DNA of 8,550 nucleotides from assembly GCA_030149585.1 (NCBI GenBank), contig JASFBJ010000154.1, positions 1-8,550 on the forward strand, in the 5' to 3' direction. Below, piece by piece: positions 1 through 6,128 of this stretch (the stretch's first letter is position 1; the number at the start of each line of letters is the position of its first letter). The DNA comes from Desulfobacterales bacterium. GTDB lineage: Bacteria > Desulfobacterota > Desulfobacteria > Desulfobacterales > JASFBJ01. Both the position numbers and the translations under genes were made by a program. Below the pieces are notes generated by a model. The model did not search any database. It had not been told where the DNA came from and saw only the letters and a program-made list of their open reading frames with translations.

Positions 1-33
1 TTTTTTAGTATGCAGCCCTGCTTTTTTAGTATG
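1..33. repeat. Two direct copies of a 12-nt T-rich repeat at the window edge
   Basis: The 12-mer TTTTTTAGTATG occurs at 1-12 and again at 22-33, a 21-nt period. The 9-nt spacer plus the flanking G forms GCAGCCCTGC (12-21), a short self-complementary element. It lies just past the stop codon of the minus-strand GTPase gene. It may be the end of a longer repeat continuing left of the window, or a chance duplication. With only two copies visible no type can be assigned. Confidence 0.45.
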
Positions 34-56
34 GAGTGGAAATAGATGATTGCCCA

Positions 57-1061
57 TCAATTATCCGGTCTTAAATAGGTTGTCAAAACCTCATCAACAA
101 TCGAATAAGGATCATTCTCCCCTTTAAGAATACTTTCAAGATACTGCCTTTTTTTGCCGGTACCTTTCAGACCTTTAAAAATGATATTTTGAAGCTCATC
201 TTTAAAAATCAGACCCAGTTCCAGTTCAGCTCTGTCATATTTAGCCTGATCCAGTTCCCTTGTGTTATCAAGATATTCGAGGTGTTCCTGGATCGTTGTG
301 ATCAGTTCGTCAATTCCTTTAAGATCTTCAGGTTTGCTGGCCACGGAAACTGTTGGAATGATTTTTGGTGTCCAGGCTCCTGGTTTTATGCCGGCTATGG
401 ATACGGCGTTTTTGATCTGTCTCATACAGGTTTGAGCTCCATCCAGATCTGCCTTGTTAAGGACAATAATATCGCCAATCTCCATTATTCCTGCTTTCAT
501 GGCCTGAATATCATCTCCCATATTGGGAGTCATGACAAGCAAACAGGTATTGGCGATATGGATAACGTCTATTTCATCCTGGCCGGCCCCAAGAGTTTCA
601 ATTATAATAATATCCATACCCAAAGCTTCGACAATTCTAATCACATCATAGGTGGCCCTGGATAATCCGCCCAGAAAACCTCTGGAAGCCATACTGCGGA
701 TATAAACGCCCTCATCCATAAAATGCTTTTGCAGACGAATCCGGTCCCCTAAAAATGCGCCTCCTGAAAATGGGCTGCTGGGATCTATCATGACAACGCC
801 CACGGTTTTACCCTGATTACGAAACTTCTCAATAAGATGATTGGTTAGAGTACTCTTACCGGCTCCGCCGGAGCCGGTAATACCAATGACAGTTGCCTTG
901 CCCGAATGTGGATAGATGCGCTGCATGATGCCGTGATGCTCATCGCTTTCGTTTTCCACCAGAGTGATCATCCTGGCAGCTATGCGGCGGTCACCGGCCA
1001 ATAGCTTTTCGACCATTTTATCTAGTTCTTTATTCTCTTCCATTATTTTATCTCTTAACAT
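57..1061 (-). CDS. meaB: MeaB/ArgK-family G3E GTPase, acyl-CoA mutase chaperone
   Basis: Cytoplasmic P-loop GTPase of the MeaB/ArgK (MMAA) family, which gates adenosylcobalamin loading and protects or reactivates B12-dependent acyl-CoA mutases. The 334-residue length is normal for the family. Visible motifs are the Walker A/P-loop GSGGAGKS (63-70), the switch-region stretch starting MIDPSSPFSGG (91-101) with GDRIR (105-109), the family signature IETLGAGQDE (154-163; usually ETVGVGQ-like) and the G4 motif NKAD (202-205). The helical N-terminus and C-terminal dimerisation segment are both present. It is the last gene of the minus-strand mutase operon. The start is ambiguous: ATG at 1061 overlaps the upstream gene by 14 nt with an AAGGA only 2 nt away, whereas Met7 (1043) begins 4 nt after the upstream stop. 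Family assignment is secure; the partner mutase is inferred from linkage. Confidence 0.93.
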   Translation of the reverse strand: MLRDKIMEENKELDKMVEKLLAGDRRIAARMITLVENESDEHHGIMQRIYPHSGKATVIGITGSGGAGKSTLTNHLIEKFRNQGKTVGVVMIDPSSPFSGGAFLGDRIRLQKHFMDEGVYIRSMASRGFLGGLSRATYDVIRIVEALGMDIIIIETLGAGQDEIDVIHIANTCLLVMTPNMGDDIQAMKAGIMEIGDIIVLNKADLDGAQTCMRQIKNAVSIAGIKPGAWTPKIIPTVSVASKPEDLKGIDELITTIQEHLEYLDNTRELDQAKYDRAELELGLIFKDELQNIIFKGLKGTGKKRQYLESILKGENDPYSIVDEVLTTYLRPDN

Positions 1062-1455
1062 TTTCCTTTATAAAAGAAACAAACTCGGCTGTCAGGGAAC
1101 CTGCGCGAAATACTCTGTCAATTCCCATCTCTTCCATAAGAGGAATATCTTCAACCGGAAAAGTACCTCCGGCCACAAGCAATACATCATCAAAATTATT
1201 TTTTTTCATTTCCTCAACAATCAGCGGTGTAAAAATAAGATGCTCGCCCGAAAGATAACTTAGCCCGATAACATCAACATCTTCATCAATAGCGGCTTTA
1301 ATAATGGTCTCGGGAGTTTGGAACAGCCCTAAATAAATTACTTCCATGCCCGCCTCCTTAAGAAGGCTTACCACTACTTTGGCTCCCCTGTCATGCCCGT
1401 CAAGACCGACTTTGGTCACAATTGCCTTAATTTTTTTTTCTTTGGTTTTCGCCAT
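1048..1455 (-). CDS. Cobalamin-binding small subunit of a B12-dependent acyl-CoA mutase
   Basis: A stand-alone B12-binding domain of 135 residues, the length typical of the separate small subunits of isobutyryl-CoA, 2-hydroxyisobutyryl-CoA and archaeal-type methylmalonyl-CoA mutases. It carries the base-off/His-on signature DxHxxG as DGHDRG (19-24), with His21 the expected lower axial cobalt ligand, the SxL turn (Ser66-Tyr67-Leu68, followed by SGEH) and the GG motif (Gly96-Gly97) that lines the nucleotide tail. The Rossmann-like fold is complete, so cobalamin binding is expected. A Shine-Dalgarno-like GAGGT lies at 1462-1466 (minus strand), 6 nt before the ATG. The gene sits 22 nt after the 562-aa large subunit and runs into the GTPase gene, so the three are presumably one transcript. 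It is the only small subunit in the window and may serve both large subunits. Confidence 0.93.
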   Translation of the reverse strand: MAKTKEKKIKAIVTKVGLDGHDRGAKVVVSLLKEAGMEVIYLGLFQTPETIIKAAIDEDVDVIGLSYLSGEHLIFTPLIVEEMKKNNFDDVLLVAGGTFPVEDIPLMEEMGIDRVFRAGSLTAEFVSFIKENVKR

Positions 1456-1477
1456 ATTACTACCTCATAAAAATTTA

Positions 1478-3166
1478 TTATAAATTAAAAGGGGATTCAA
1501 TTATCTCCATTGGATCATAATGATAACCAAATACTTTTCGCACAGTGCCAACAAGTTCAGCGGTTGTACCCATTGCGTGGGTAGCTTCAATCATGCCTGG
1601 AATGGCATTTTTGTCATCAGCTACATCATCCCTTAATCGTTTGATAGCATCTGTAAGTTTTTGCATGTCGCGGGTTCGTTTTAGCTCTTTTACATCTTCA
1701 ATCTGCTGTTTTGCAGATTGGGGCGATATTCTCTGAACGCCCAGGGGCGTTTCCTTTTCCAGCCCTTCAGTAAAGATATTAACGCCTACAATCAGTTTTT
1801 CATTATTATCGATCTCTTTTTGGCGCTGAACTGCTTCATCTTCAAAAACATGATCAAGCCATTCAGTTTCGATCGCCGCTTTCATGCCGCCTAAATCTTC
1901 AACCTGCTTCATAATTTTCAGGACTTCCTCTTCCATCTTGTCGGTCAGACTTTCAACATAATATGATCCCCCAAGAGGATCAGCTACATTGGTAACCCCT
2001 GTTTCATAGGCCAGGATCTGCTGAGTTCGAAGGGCCTGGAGATGTCCTTTTTCAGTCGGCAGACACATTGGTTCGTCATATGAGCAGCAATGCAGCGACT
2101 GCACGCCGGATAAAACTGCTGAAAGGGATTCATAGGAGATTCGAACAATATTATTCAAGGGTTGCTGCGGAAGCAGGGAGCATCCAGCAGTGTGCACGGC
2201 AAAGCGAAATTGCATTGCTTTTTCGGTTTTTGCTCCATATTTTTCTTTTAAGAGTTTGGCCCACATCCTGCGCGCTGCTCTTATTTTGGCTACTTCTTCG
2301 AAAATATCAACGTGACATGAAACATAAAAGGTAAAGCGGGGTGCAAAATCATCAATATCCAAACCGCGGCGCAAAAGTTCTTCAATATAGCACATGGCAA
2401 TTCCAAAACCAAAGGCCACTTCCTGGGGAGCTGTAATGCCCTGCTCGCGCAAATCATACATATTGACAGTTGTATAATACCATTTCGGCATATGTTTGGT
2501 GCAATACTCCATTACATCTGAACCAAGCTTAACGGAAAGATCCAGAGGGCAGGCCGGTCTGAACCCGCAATATCTGAAGTGGATTGGATCATTTTGTATT
2601 GATCCTCGTAAAACAGCTGGATCAAAACCGCGATCCTGGGCCACTGCTATATACTGGGCCATGGTTACCGGAGCTGCCGTGGAAGCTGTGATCAAAGACC
2701 AGCTGACTTTGTCCAGGGGGATATCTTTGGTTAAGATTTCCATGTCCTTTTTAGATGATATATTAACCCCTGTCAGGCCGACTTCATTAATTGCTTTTGG
2801 ATGATCCGGGTCAAGGCCCATTTCATATGTGACATCCGCAATCGTGTTTAGCCCGGATCCACCATTTTCAAAAAGATATTTTAACCTGGCATGAGTGTCT
2901 GCCGGAGAACCTATGCCGACCACCTCCCGTTTAGTCCATAATCTTCCTCTGAACATATTGGCATGGATACCCCGGGTAAAGGGAAACTGCCCGGCATCCC
3001 CAATATCTTTTTGATATTTATCCTTTGGTACGTCATCTGGCGTGTAGATCTCCTTTAAGTCGTAACCTGACCAACTTTTAAAGCTGGACGGTTTTTCATA
3101 ATACGCTTTCAGATAATCATCCCAGCTTTTTTCTTTATCTGAGCAATTTTTATCTTCCTGATACAT
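1478..3166 (-). CDS. Methylmalonyl-CoA-mutase-family large subunit (562 aa), atypical active site
   Basis: Substrate-binding TIM-barrel subunit of a coenzyme-B12-dependent acyl-CoA mutase; the cobalamin domain is absent and supplied by the next gene. Family landmarks are FTRGIHANMFRGRLWTKR (63-80), SIQND (189-193), MPKW (226-229), FAPRFTF (274-280), VAKIRAARRMWAK (292-304), the QSLH...YDE block (356-365) and DPLGGSYYVESLT toward the C-terminus. By-eye alignment to methylmalonyl-CoA mutase places Val82 at Tyr89, Gly201 at Arg207, Asp238 at catalytic His244 and Cys361 at Asn366; the HSQTSG segment reads AVHTAG (323-328). Arg82 (Arg75) and Glu370 (Glu365) positions are kept. The substrate is therefore unlikely to be methylmalonyl-CoA, and whether it is catalytic is open. 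The ATG has a good AGGAG (3175-3179, minus) 8 nt upstream. First gene of the minus operon. Confidence 0.9.
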   Translation of the reverse strand: MYQEDKNCSDKEKSWDDYLKAYYEKPSSFKSWSGYDLKEIYTPDDVPKDKYQKDIGDAGQFPFTRGIHANMFRGRLWTKREVVGIGSPADTHARLKYLFENGGSGLNTIADVTYEMGLDPDHPKAINEVGLTGVNISSKKDMEILTKDIPLDKVSWSLITASTAAPVTMAQYIAVAQDRGFDPAVLRGSIQNDPIHFRYCGFRPACPLDLSVKLGSDVMEYCTKHMPKWYYTTVNMYDLREQGITAPQEVAFGFGIAMCYIEELLRRGLDIDDFAPRFTFYVSCHVDIFEEVAKIRAARRMWAKLLKEKYGAKTEKAMQFRFAVHTAGCSLLPQQPLNNIVRISYESLSAVLSGVQSLHCCSYDEPMCLPTEKGHLQALRTQQILAYETGVTNVADPLGGSYYVESLTDKMEEEVLKIMKQVEDLGGMKAAIETEWLDHVFEDEAVQRQKEIDNNEKLIVGVNIFTEGLEKETPLGVQRISPQSAKQQIEDVKELKRTRDMQKLTDAIKRLRDDVADDKNAIPGMIEATHAMGTTAELVGTVRKVFGYHYDPMEIIESPFNL

Positions 3167-3241
3167 AGTTATGTCTCCTGTTATTTAGGTTGTTTTAAAA
3201 AAAACAAGATACTCATTTATATTTTTTATTGATTTATATCT

Positions 3242-3270
3242 ATAATTACTTACTGTTTATTTATTGTCAA
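3242..3270 (-). promoter_or_regulatory. Candidate sigma-70-type promoter for the minus-strand mutase operon
   Basis: On the minus strand a perfect -35 hexamer TTGACA (3270-3265) is followed after 17 nt by AATTAT (3247-3242), which matches 4 of 6 positions of the -10 consensus. Transcription would start near 3235 and leave a leader of about 70 nt before the mutase ATG at 3166. In such AT-rich DNA a weak -10 is easy to find; the perfect -35 with optimal spacing carries the call. Confidence 0.45.
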
Positions 3271-3392
3271 GAAATATTTTATCGTTTTATTTTGATTTTC
3301 AAAAATATTACGTCCATTCGCCAATATTTAAAAACATTGTCTAACTGTAAGAATAAATTATTTAAAAAACTGTTTGTTTTGTTTATTAAGTG

Positions 3393-3422
3393 TTGACTAT
3401 TGATATGAATATATATTATTAA
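3393..3422 (+). promoter_or_regulatory. Candidate promoter for the tetR-mutase operon
   Basis: TTGACT at 3393-3398 is a 5/6 match to the -35 consensus. Possible -10 hexamers are TATTAT at 3414-3419 (15-nt spacer) or TATTAA at 3417-3422 (18-nt spacer). Initiation would fall near 3428, giving a leader of about 130 nt ahead of the regulator's ATG at 3556. Spacing is not ideal for either choice, so this is a moderate-to-weak call. Confidence 0.35.
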
Positions 3423-3433
3423 AATTTAAGTAA

Positions 3434-3449
3434 ATGACCAGTAGGTTAT
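3434..3449. promoter_or_regulatory. Imperfect palindrome, possible TetR-family operator
   Basis: ATGACC (3434-3439) and GGTTAT (3444-3449) flank a 4-nt centre (AGTA). The right arm's reverse complement is ATAACC, so the arms match at 5 of 6 positions, and they contain G/C in an otherwise AT-dominated region. The site lies just downstream of the candidate plus-strand -10, where a repressor would block the tetR-mutase promoter. No second copy was seen near the minus-strand promoter. The assignment rests on symmetry and position only. Confidence 0.25.
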
Positions 3450-3555
3450 AAAATATTTGATTATATGCAAAATAGATTAATTTCAATTTCAGACCAAAAC
3501 CTATAGGAATCTATCTTTTCAGCAGGTTGAAAGGGAAAAATAAGGAGAGTAGTGA

Positions 3556-4317
3556 ATGGCAAATGAATCCCGCAATACAGATTTCAGAAGACTTGATAAA
3601 ACAAACCGCAAACAAAAAATTATTGACACGGCAATATCTCTTTTTCATCAAAAAGGATATCGCTCCACAACCTTAGATGATGTTGCAAAAGAACTTGGCA
3701 TTACCAAGGCAGCTTTATATAACTATATTTCCAATAAAGAGAATTTGCTATCCATAATATATATGCAGGCTCTGGAGAGAATTTTTCAAGATATTTACCA
3801 GATTGAAACAATGGATATTCCGCCTGATGAAAAGTTGATACTGATTATAAAAAATCATTTGAAAAACATCATTATAAAGTCGGTTTCCTTATTCTATGTT
3901 TTTTTTACTGAAGAGAACCAGCTTCCACCGGATGCATATAAGGAAATTCAGAAACAAAAAAATAAATATAACCATATTATTGAAAAAATCCTTGAAGAGG
4001 GTATGGCTTTGGGACTTTTCAGAAAGGCTGATCCTAAACTTCAAGCCTTTGGTATTATAGGGATGTGTAACTGGATTTATAAGTGGTATAAACCTGAAAG
4101 TGGCTATACACCGCGCCAGATTACAGATCATTTTATAAATCTGCTGCAAAATGGTTTTATGAATAATGACCGTTTTTCTGATAAACCGGATAGTTGTGAA
4201 AATACTCATGGTGTTTTAAAACAAGAGCCAATCGTTTATAAAAAACATACTGAAAAATTAAAAAAACAGCTAAAAACCCTTTTGGAGCTGATTGAAGAGA
4301 TCGAGAAAGTGAATTAA
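3556..4317 (+). CDS. TetR/AcrR-family transcriptional regulator
   Basis: A DNA-binding regulator with the N-terminal TetR helix-turn-helix at about residues 18-64: KIIDTAISLFHQKGYRSTT (21-39) leads into DDVAKELGITKAALYNYISN (41-60), the recognition helix region, then KENLL. The rest is an all-helical ligand-binding/dimerisation domain. At 253 residues it is roughly 40-50 longer than a standard TetR. The extra is a charged, Lys/Glu- and Leu-rich C-terminal tail (about 225-253) that looks like a short amphipathic helix or coiled coil. ATG 3556 is preceded by AAGGAG (3542-3547), 8 nt upstream. It lies 23 nt before the 558-aa mutase gene and diverges from the other mutase operon, so it probably controls both, in response to an acyl-CoA as catabolic TetR proteins often do. 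The ligand is unknown. Confidence 0.92.
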   Translation: MANESRNTDFRRLDKTNRKQKIIDTAISLFHQKGYRSTTLDDVAKELGITKAALYNYISNKENLLSIIYMQALERIFQDIYQIETMDIPPDEKLILIIKNHLKNIIIKSVSLFYVFFTEENQLPPDAYKEIQKQKNKYNHIIEKILEEGMALGLFRKADPKLQAFGIIGMCNWIYKWYKPESGYTPRQITDHFINLLQNGFMNNDRFSDKPDSCENTHGVLKQEPIVYKKHTEKLKKQLKTLLELIEEIEKVN

Positions 4318-4340
4318 ATTGTTATGAACGAGGACAAAAA

Positions 4341-6017
4341 ATGAAAAATGATTCAGCAATGCAAACACAGGTAGATAAATGGCAAACAAGATATCAGAAC
4401 TCTTTGACCCGCCATCCTGAATGCAAGGAAGAATTTCGTAATTTTTCAGGCATGCCGCTAAAACCTCTCTATACACCTTTGGATACAAAAAATCTGGATT
4501 ATAATGAAAAGCTTAATTTTCCAGGTGAATATCCATATGCGCGAGGCATCTATTCTGGAATGTATCGAACCCAGGCCTGGTCCCGAAGGATGCTGCTGGG
4601 ATATGAAATGCCGGAAACCTTTAACCGTCGCCAAAAAGCACTTTTAGATGCCGGTGCCAATGCTATTAACCTGATTCCTGATAATCCCTATCTAAGGGGT
4701 TTTGATTCCGATCAGGTGGACCCAAAACTAATCGGGGTTTCAGGAGTTCCTCTTAATTTCCTGGAAGATATGGAAATCACTTTCGATGGCATCCCCATTG
4801 ATAAAGTCAGTGCGGCTTTTAATGATCCAGGGCCTTTTATGGTGGTAGCCATGTTTTTTGCACTGGCCGAAAAGCAGGGTATTCCTTTGACAAAGCTAAG
4901 AGGAACTTCAAATCAGTCGGACTGTATCTCCCACTATGTTTCCCTTAGTATGTGCCATCGTCTTTCTCTGGAAGGTCATCTAAGAGTTCTGATTGATCAT
5001 GTCAAATATTGCAATCAAAATGTTCCCGGATGGAATCCACTCAGCATAATAGGGCAGCATATTCAGCAGGCCGGTGCAACTCCAATGCAATCCCTGGCAT
5101 TTACCTTATCATCGGGTATTTTTTTTATTGATCAATGTATAAAAGCGGGGATGGATGTTGATTCTTTTGCTTCGCGCTTCACTTTTTTCTTTGATGTGGG
5201 TATCAGCTTTTTTGAAGAAATAGCCAAGTTTCGTGCAGGCCGCAGGATGTGGGCTAAAATATTAAAGGAAAGATTTAACGCCAAAAATCCACGTTCCATG
5301 AAGTTTAAATTTCATGCCCAAACTTCCGGCGTTGATTTAACCCGTCAACAACCCTTGAATAATATTTCCAGGGCAACAATCCAGGGTCTGGCCGCTGTTT
5401 TTGGAGGAGTTCAATCCCTGCACGTGGATGCCTATGATGAAGCTTATCAGTGCCCAACCGAAGAATCTTCCCATATTGCTTTGATGAGTCAGAATATTAT
5501 TGCTGAAGAGAGCGGAGTTGCTGATGTGATTGATCCTTTGGGCGGTTCATATTATGTTGAAAGTCTGACCCAGCAGATAGAAGAGGGCGCCTGGAAATAT
5601 ATTGAGAAGATTGACGCCATGGGCGGTATGTTTGAAGCAGCCAGGCAAGGCTATATTCAAAATGAGATAGGGCGTTCAGCTCTGGAACACCAATTGGCCG
5701 TTGACAGTGGTAAAAGAACTGTTGTGGGTCTTAATAAATATAATCTTTCAGGAGATAAAGATGTAAAACCAGTAGAGGTTAAGACCAATCTAAAAGAGAT
5801 TGAAAAACATGTTCAACGTGTAATTAAGCGCAAAAAAAACAGGGATCAGAAAAAATTTAAAGCAGCCTTAGGTGATTTGCGTAATGCAGCCTTAGATGAA
5901 AATGCCAATGTATTTGAGGCAGTTATTCAGGCTGTAAAGGCCAGGGTCAGTGCTGCGGAAATTTTATCTGAACTTCGTGATGTACTGGGCAAAGATCAGG
6001 TTTCAACTGCGTTATAG
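4341..6017 (+). CDS. Second methylmalonyl-CoA-mutase-family large subunit (558 aa), divergent paralogue
   Basis: Substrate-binding large subunit of a B12-dependent acyl-CoA mutase without its own cobalamin domain. It is clearly homologous to the 562-aa protein: YPYARGIYSGMYR (64-76), the FASRFTFFF region, AKFRAGRRMWAK, QQPLNNI, QSLH..AYDEA and an identical DPLGGSYYVESLT. By-eye mapping on methylmalonyl-CoA mutase gives Tyr71 at Tyr75, Gln78 at Arg82, Arg83 at Arg87, Leu85 at Tyr89 and His240 at catalytic His244; HAQTSG matches the HSQTSG segment, and Asp replaces Asn366. The Arg207 region is rebuilt with about two extra residues and no obvious equivalent Arg. The radical-chemistry His is thus kept while the carboxylate and side-chain pocket differs, arguing for another acyl-CoA. 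GAGGA (4330-4334) sits 6 nt before the ATG. It has no adjacent small subunit and presumably borrows the one at 1048-1455. Confidence 0.9.
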   Translation: MKNDSAMQTQVDKWQTRYQNSLTRHPECKEEFRNFSGMPLKPLYTPLDTKNLDYNEKLNFPGEYPYARGIYSGMYRTQAWSRRMLLGYEMPETFNRRQKALLDAGANAINLIPDNPYLRGFDSDQVDPKLIGVSGVPLNFLEDMEITFDGIPIDKVSAAFNDPGPFMVVAMFFALAEKQGIPLTKLRGTSNQSDCISHYVSLSMCHRLSLEGHLRVLIDHVKYCNQNVPGWNPLSIIGQHIQQAGATPMQSLAFTLSSGIFFIDQCIKAGMDVDSFASRFTFFFDVGISFFEEIAKFRAGRRMWAKILKERFNAKNPRSMKFKFHAQTSGVDLTRQQPLNNISRATIQGLAAVFGGVQSLHVDAYDEAYQCPTEESSHIALMSQNIIAEESGVADVIDPLGGSYYVESLTQQIEEGAWKYIEKIDAMGGMFEAARQGYIQNEIGRSALEHQLAVDSGKRTVVGLNKYNLSGDKDVKPVEVKTNLKEIEKHVQRVIKRKKNRDQKKFKAALGDLRNAALDENANVFEAVIQAVKARVSAAEILSELRDVLGKDQVSTAL

Positions 6018-6023
6018 AAAAAA

Positions 6024-6054
6024 TTGAATCATATTAAAATCTGTCTGATATAAT
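6024..6054 (+). promoter_or_regulatory. Candidate extended -10 promoter ahead of the HMGS-like/thiolase genes
   Basis: TGATATAAT at 6046-6054 is a perfect TATAAT with an upstream TGn, an extended -10 element. TTGAAT at 6024-6029 could be a -35, though the 19-nt spacer is long. Initiation near 6061 would give a leader of about 68 nt to the GTG at 6129. The 111-nt gap after the mutase stop is the only sizeable gap on the plus strand and shows no GC-rich terminator, so this promoter would supplement read-through from upstream. Confidence 0.4.
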
Positions 6055-6128
6055 TTTAAAACATCGTCGTTTATTTTGATGAAGCATTCTTTATTAACCG
6101 GATTAACATAAGAAGAAAGGAGACTAAA

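Larger units (their letters stand above)
3167..3555. other. Divergent AT-rich intergenic control region
   Basis: The 389 nt between the starts of the minus-strand mutase operon and the plus-strand tetR operon contain no convincing ORF or structured RNA. The stretch is much richer in A+T than the flanking genes. It holds ribosome-binding sites at both ends (minus-strand AGGAG at 3175-3179; plus-strand AAGGAG at 3542-3547), two candidate promoters and a 16-nt imperfect palindrome, listed separately. This layout is typical for a TetR regulator controlling its own gene and the divergent operon. Confidence 0.7.

Noticed and set aside
12..27. GCAGCCCTGC followed by six T as a plus-strand terminator
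   Set aside because: The stem is 4 bp with a 2-nt loop, which is too small and strained for an intrinsic terminator.
189..665. Plus-strand open frame of 158 codons antisense to the GTPase gene
   Set aside because: It lies wholly within a well-supported GTPase on the other strand, has no recognisable domain and an atypical composition.
2496..2804. Plus-strand open frame (and a similar one at 2068-2334) antisense to the 562-aa mutase
   Set aside because: Shadow frames of a conserved gene, with no family resemblance or convincing ribosome-binding site.
1478..3166. Calling the minus operon 2-hydroxyisobutyryl-CoA mutase (HcmA/HcmB/MeaH)
   Set aside because: Gene order and lengths fit well, but the diagnostic residues do not: Val rather than Ile at the Tyr89 site, Ile rather than Asp at the second specificity site, and Asp in place of the conserved His.
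3167..3555. Cobalamin riboswitch in the leader of either mutase operon
   Set aside because: The region is strongly AT-rich and lacks the conserved GC-rich B12-box-like core; the leader of the minus operon is only about 70 nt from the candidate start.
3889..4209. Minus-strand open frame within the tetR gene
   Set aside because: Antisense to a clear TetR protein, with low-complexity hydrophobic composition driven by AT-rich codons.
6034..6059. Inverted repeat TTAAAAT...ATTTTAA after the 558-aa mutase as a terminator
   Set aside because: The stem is only A/T with a 12-nt loop and no following T-run; too weak to terminate.
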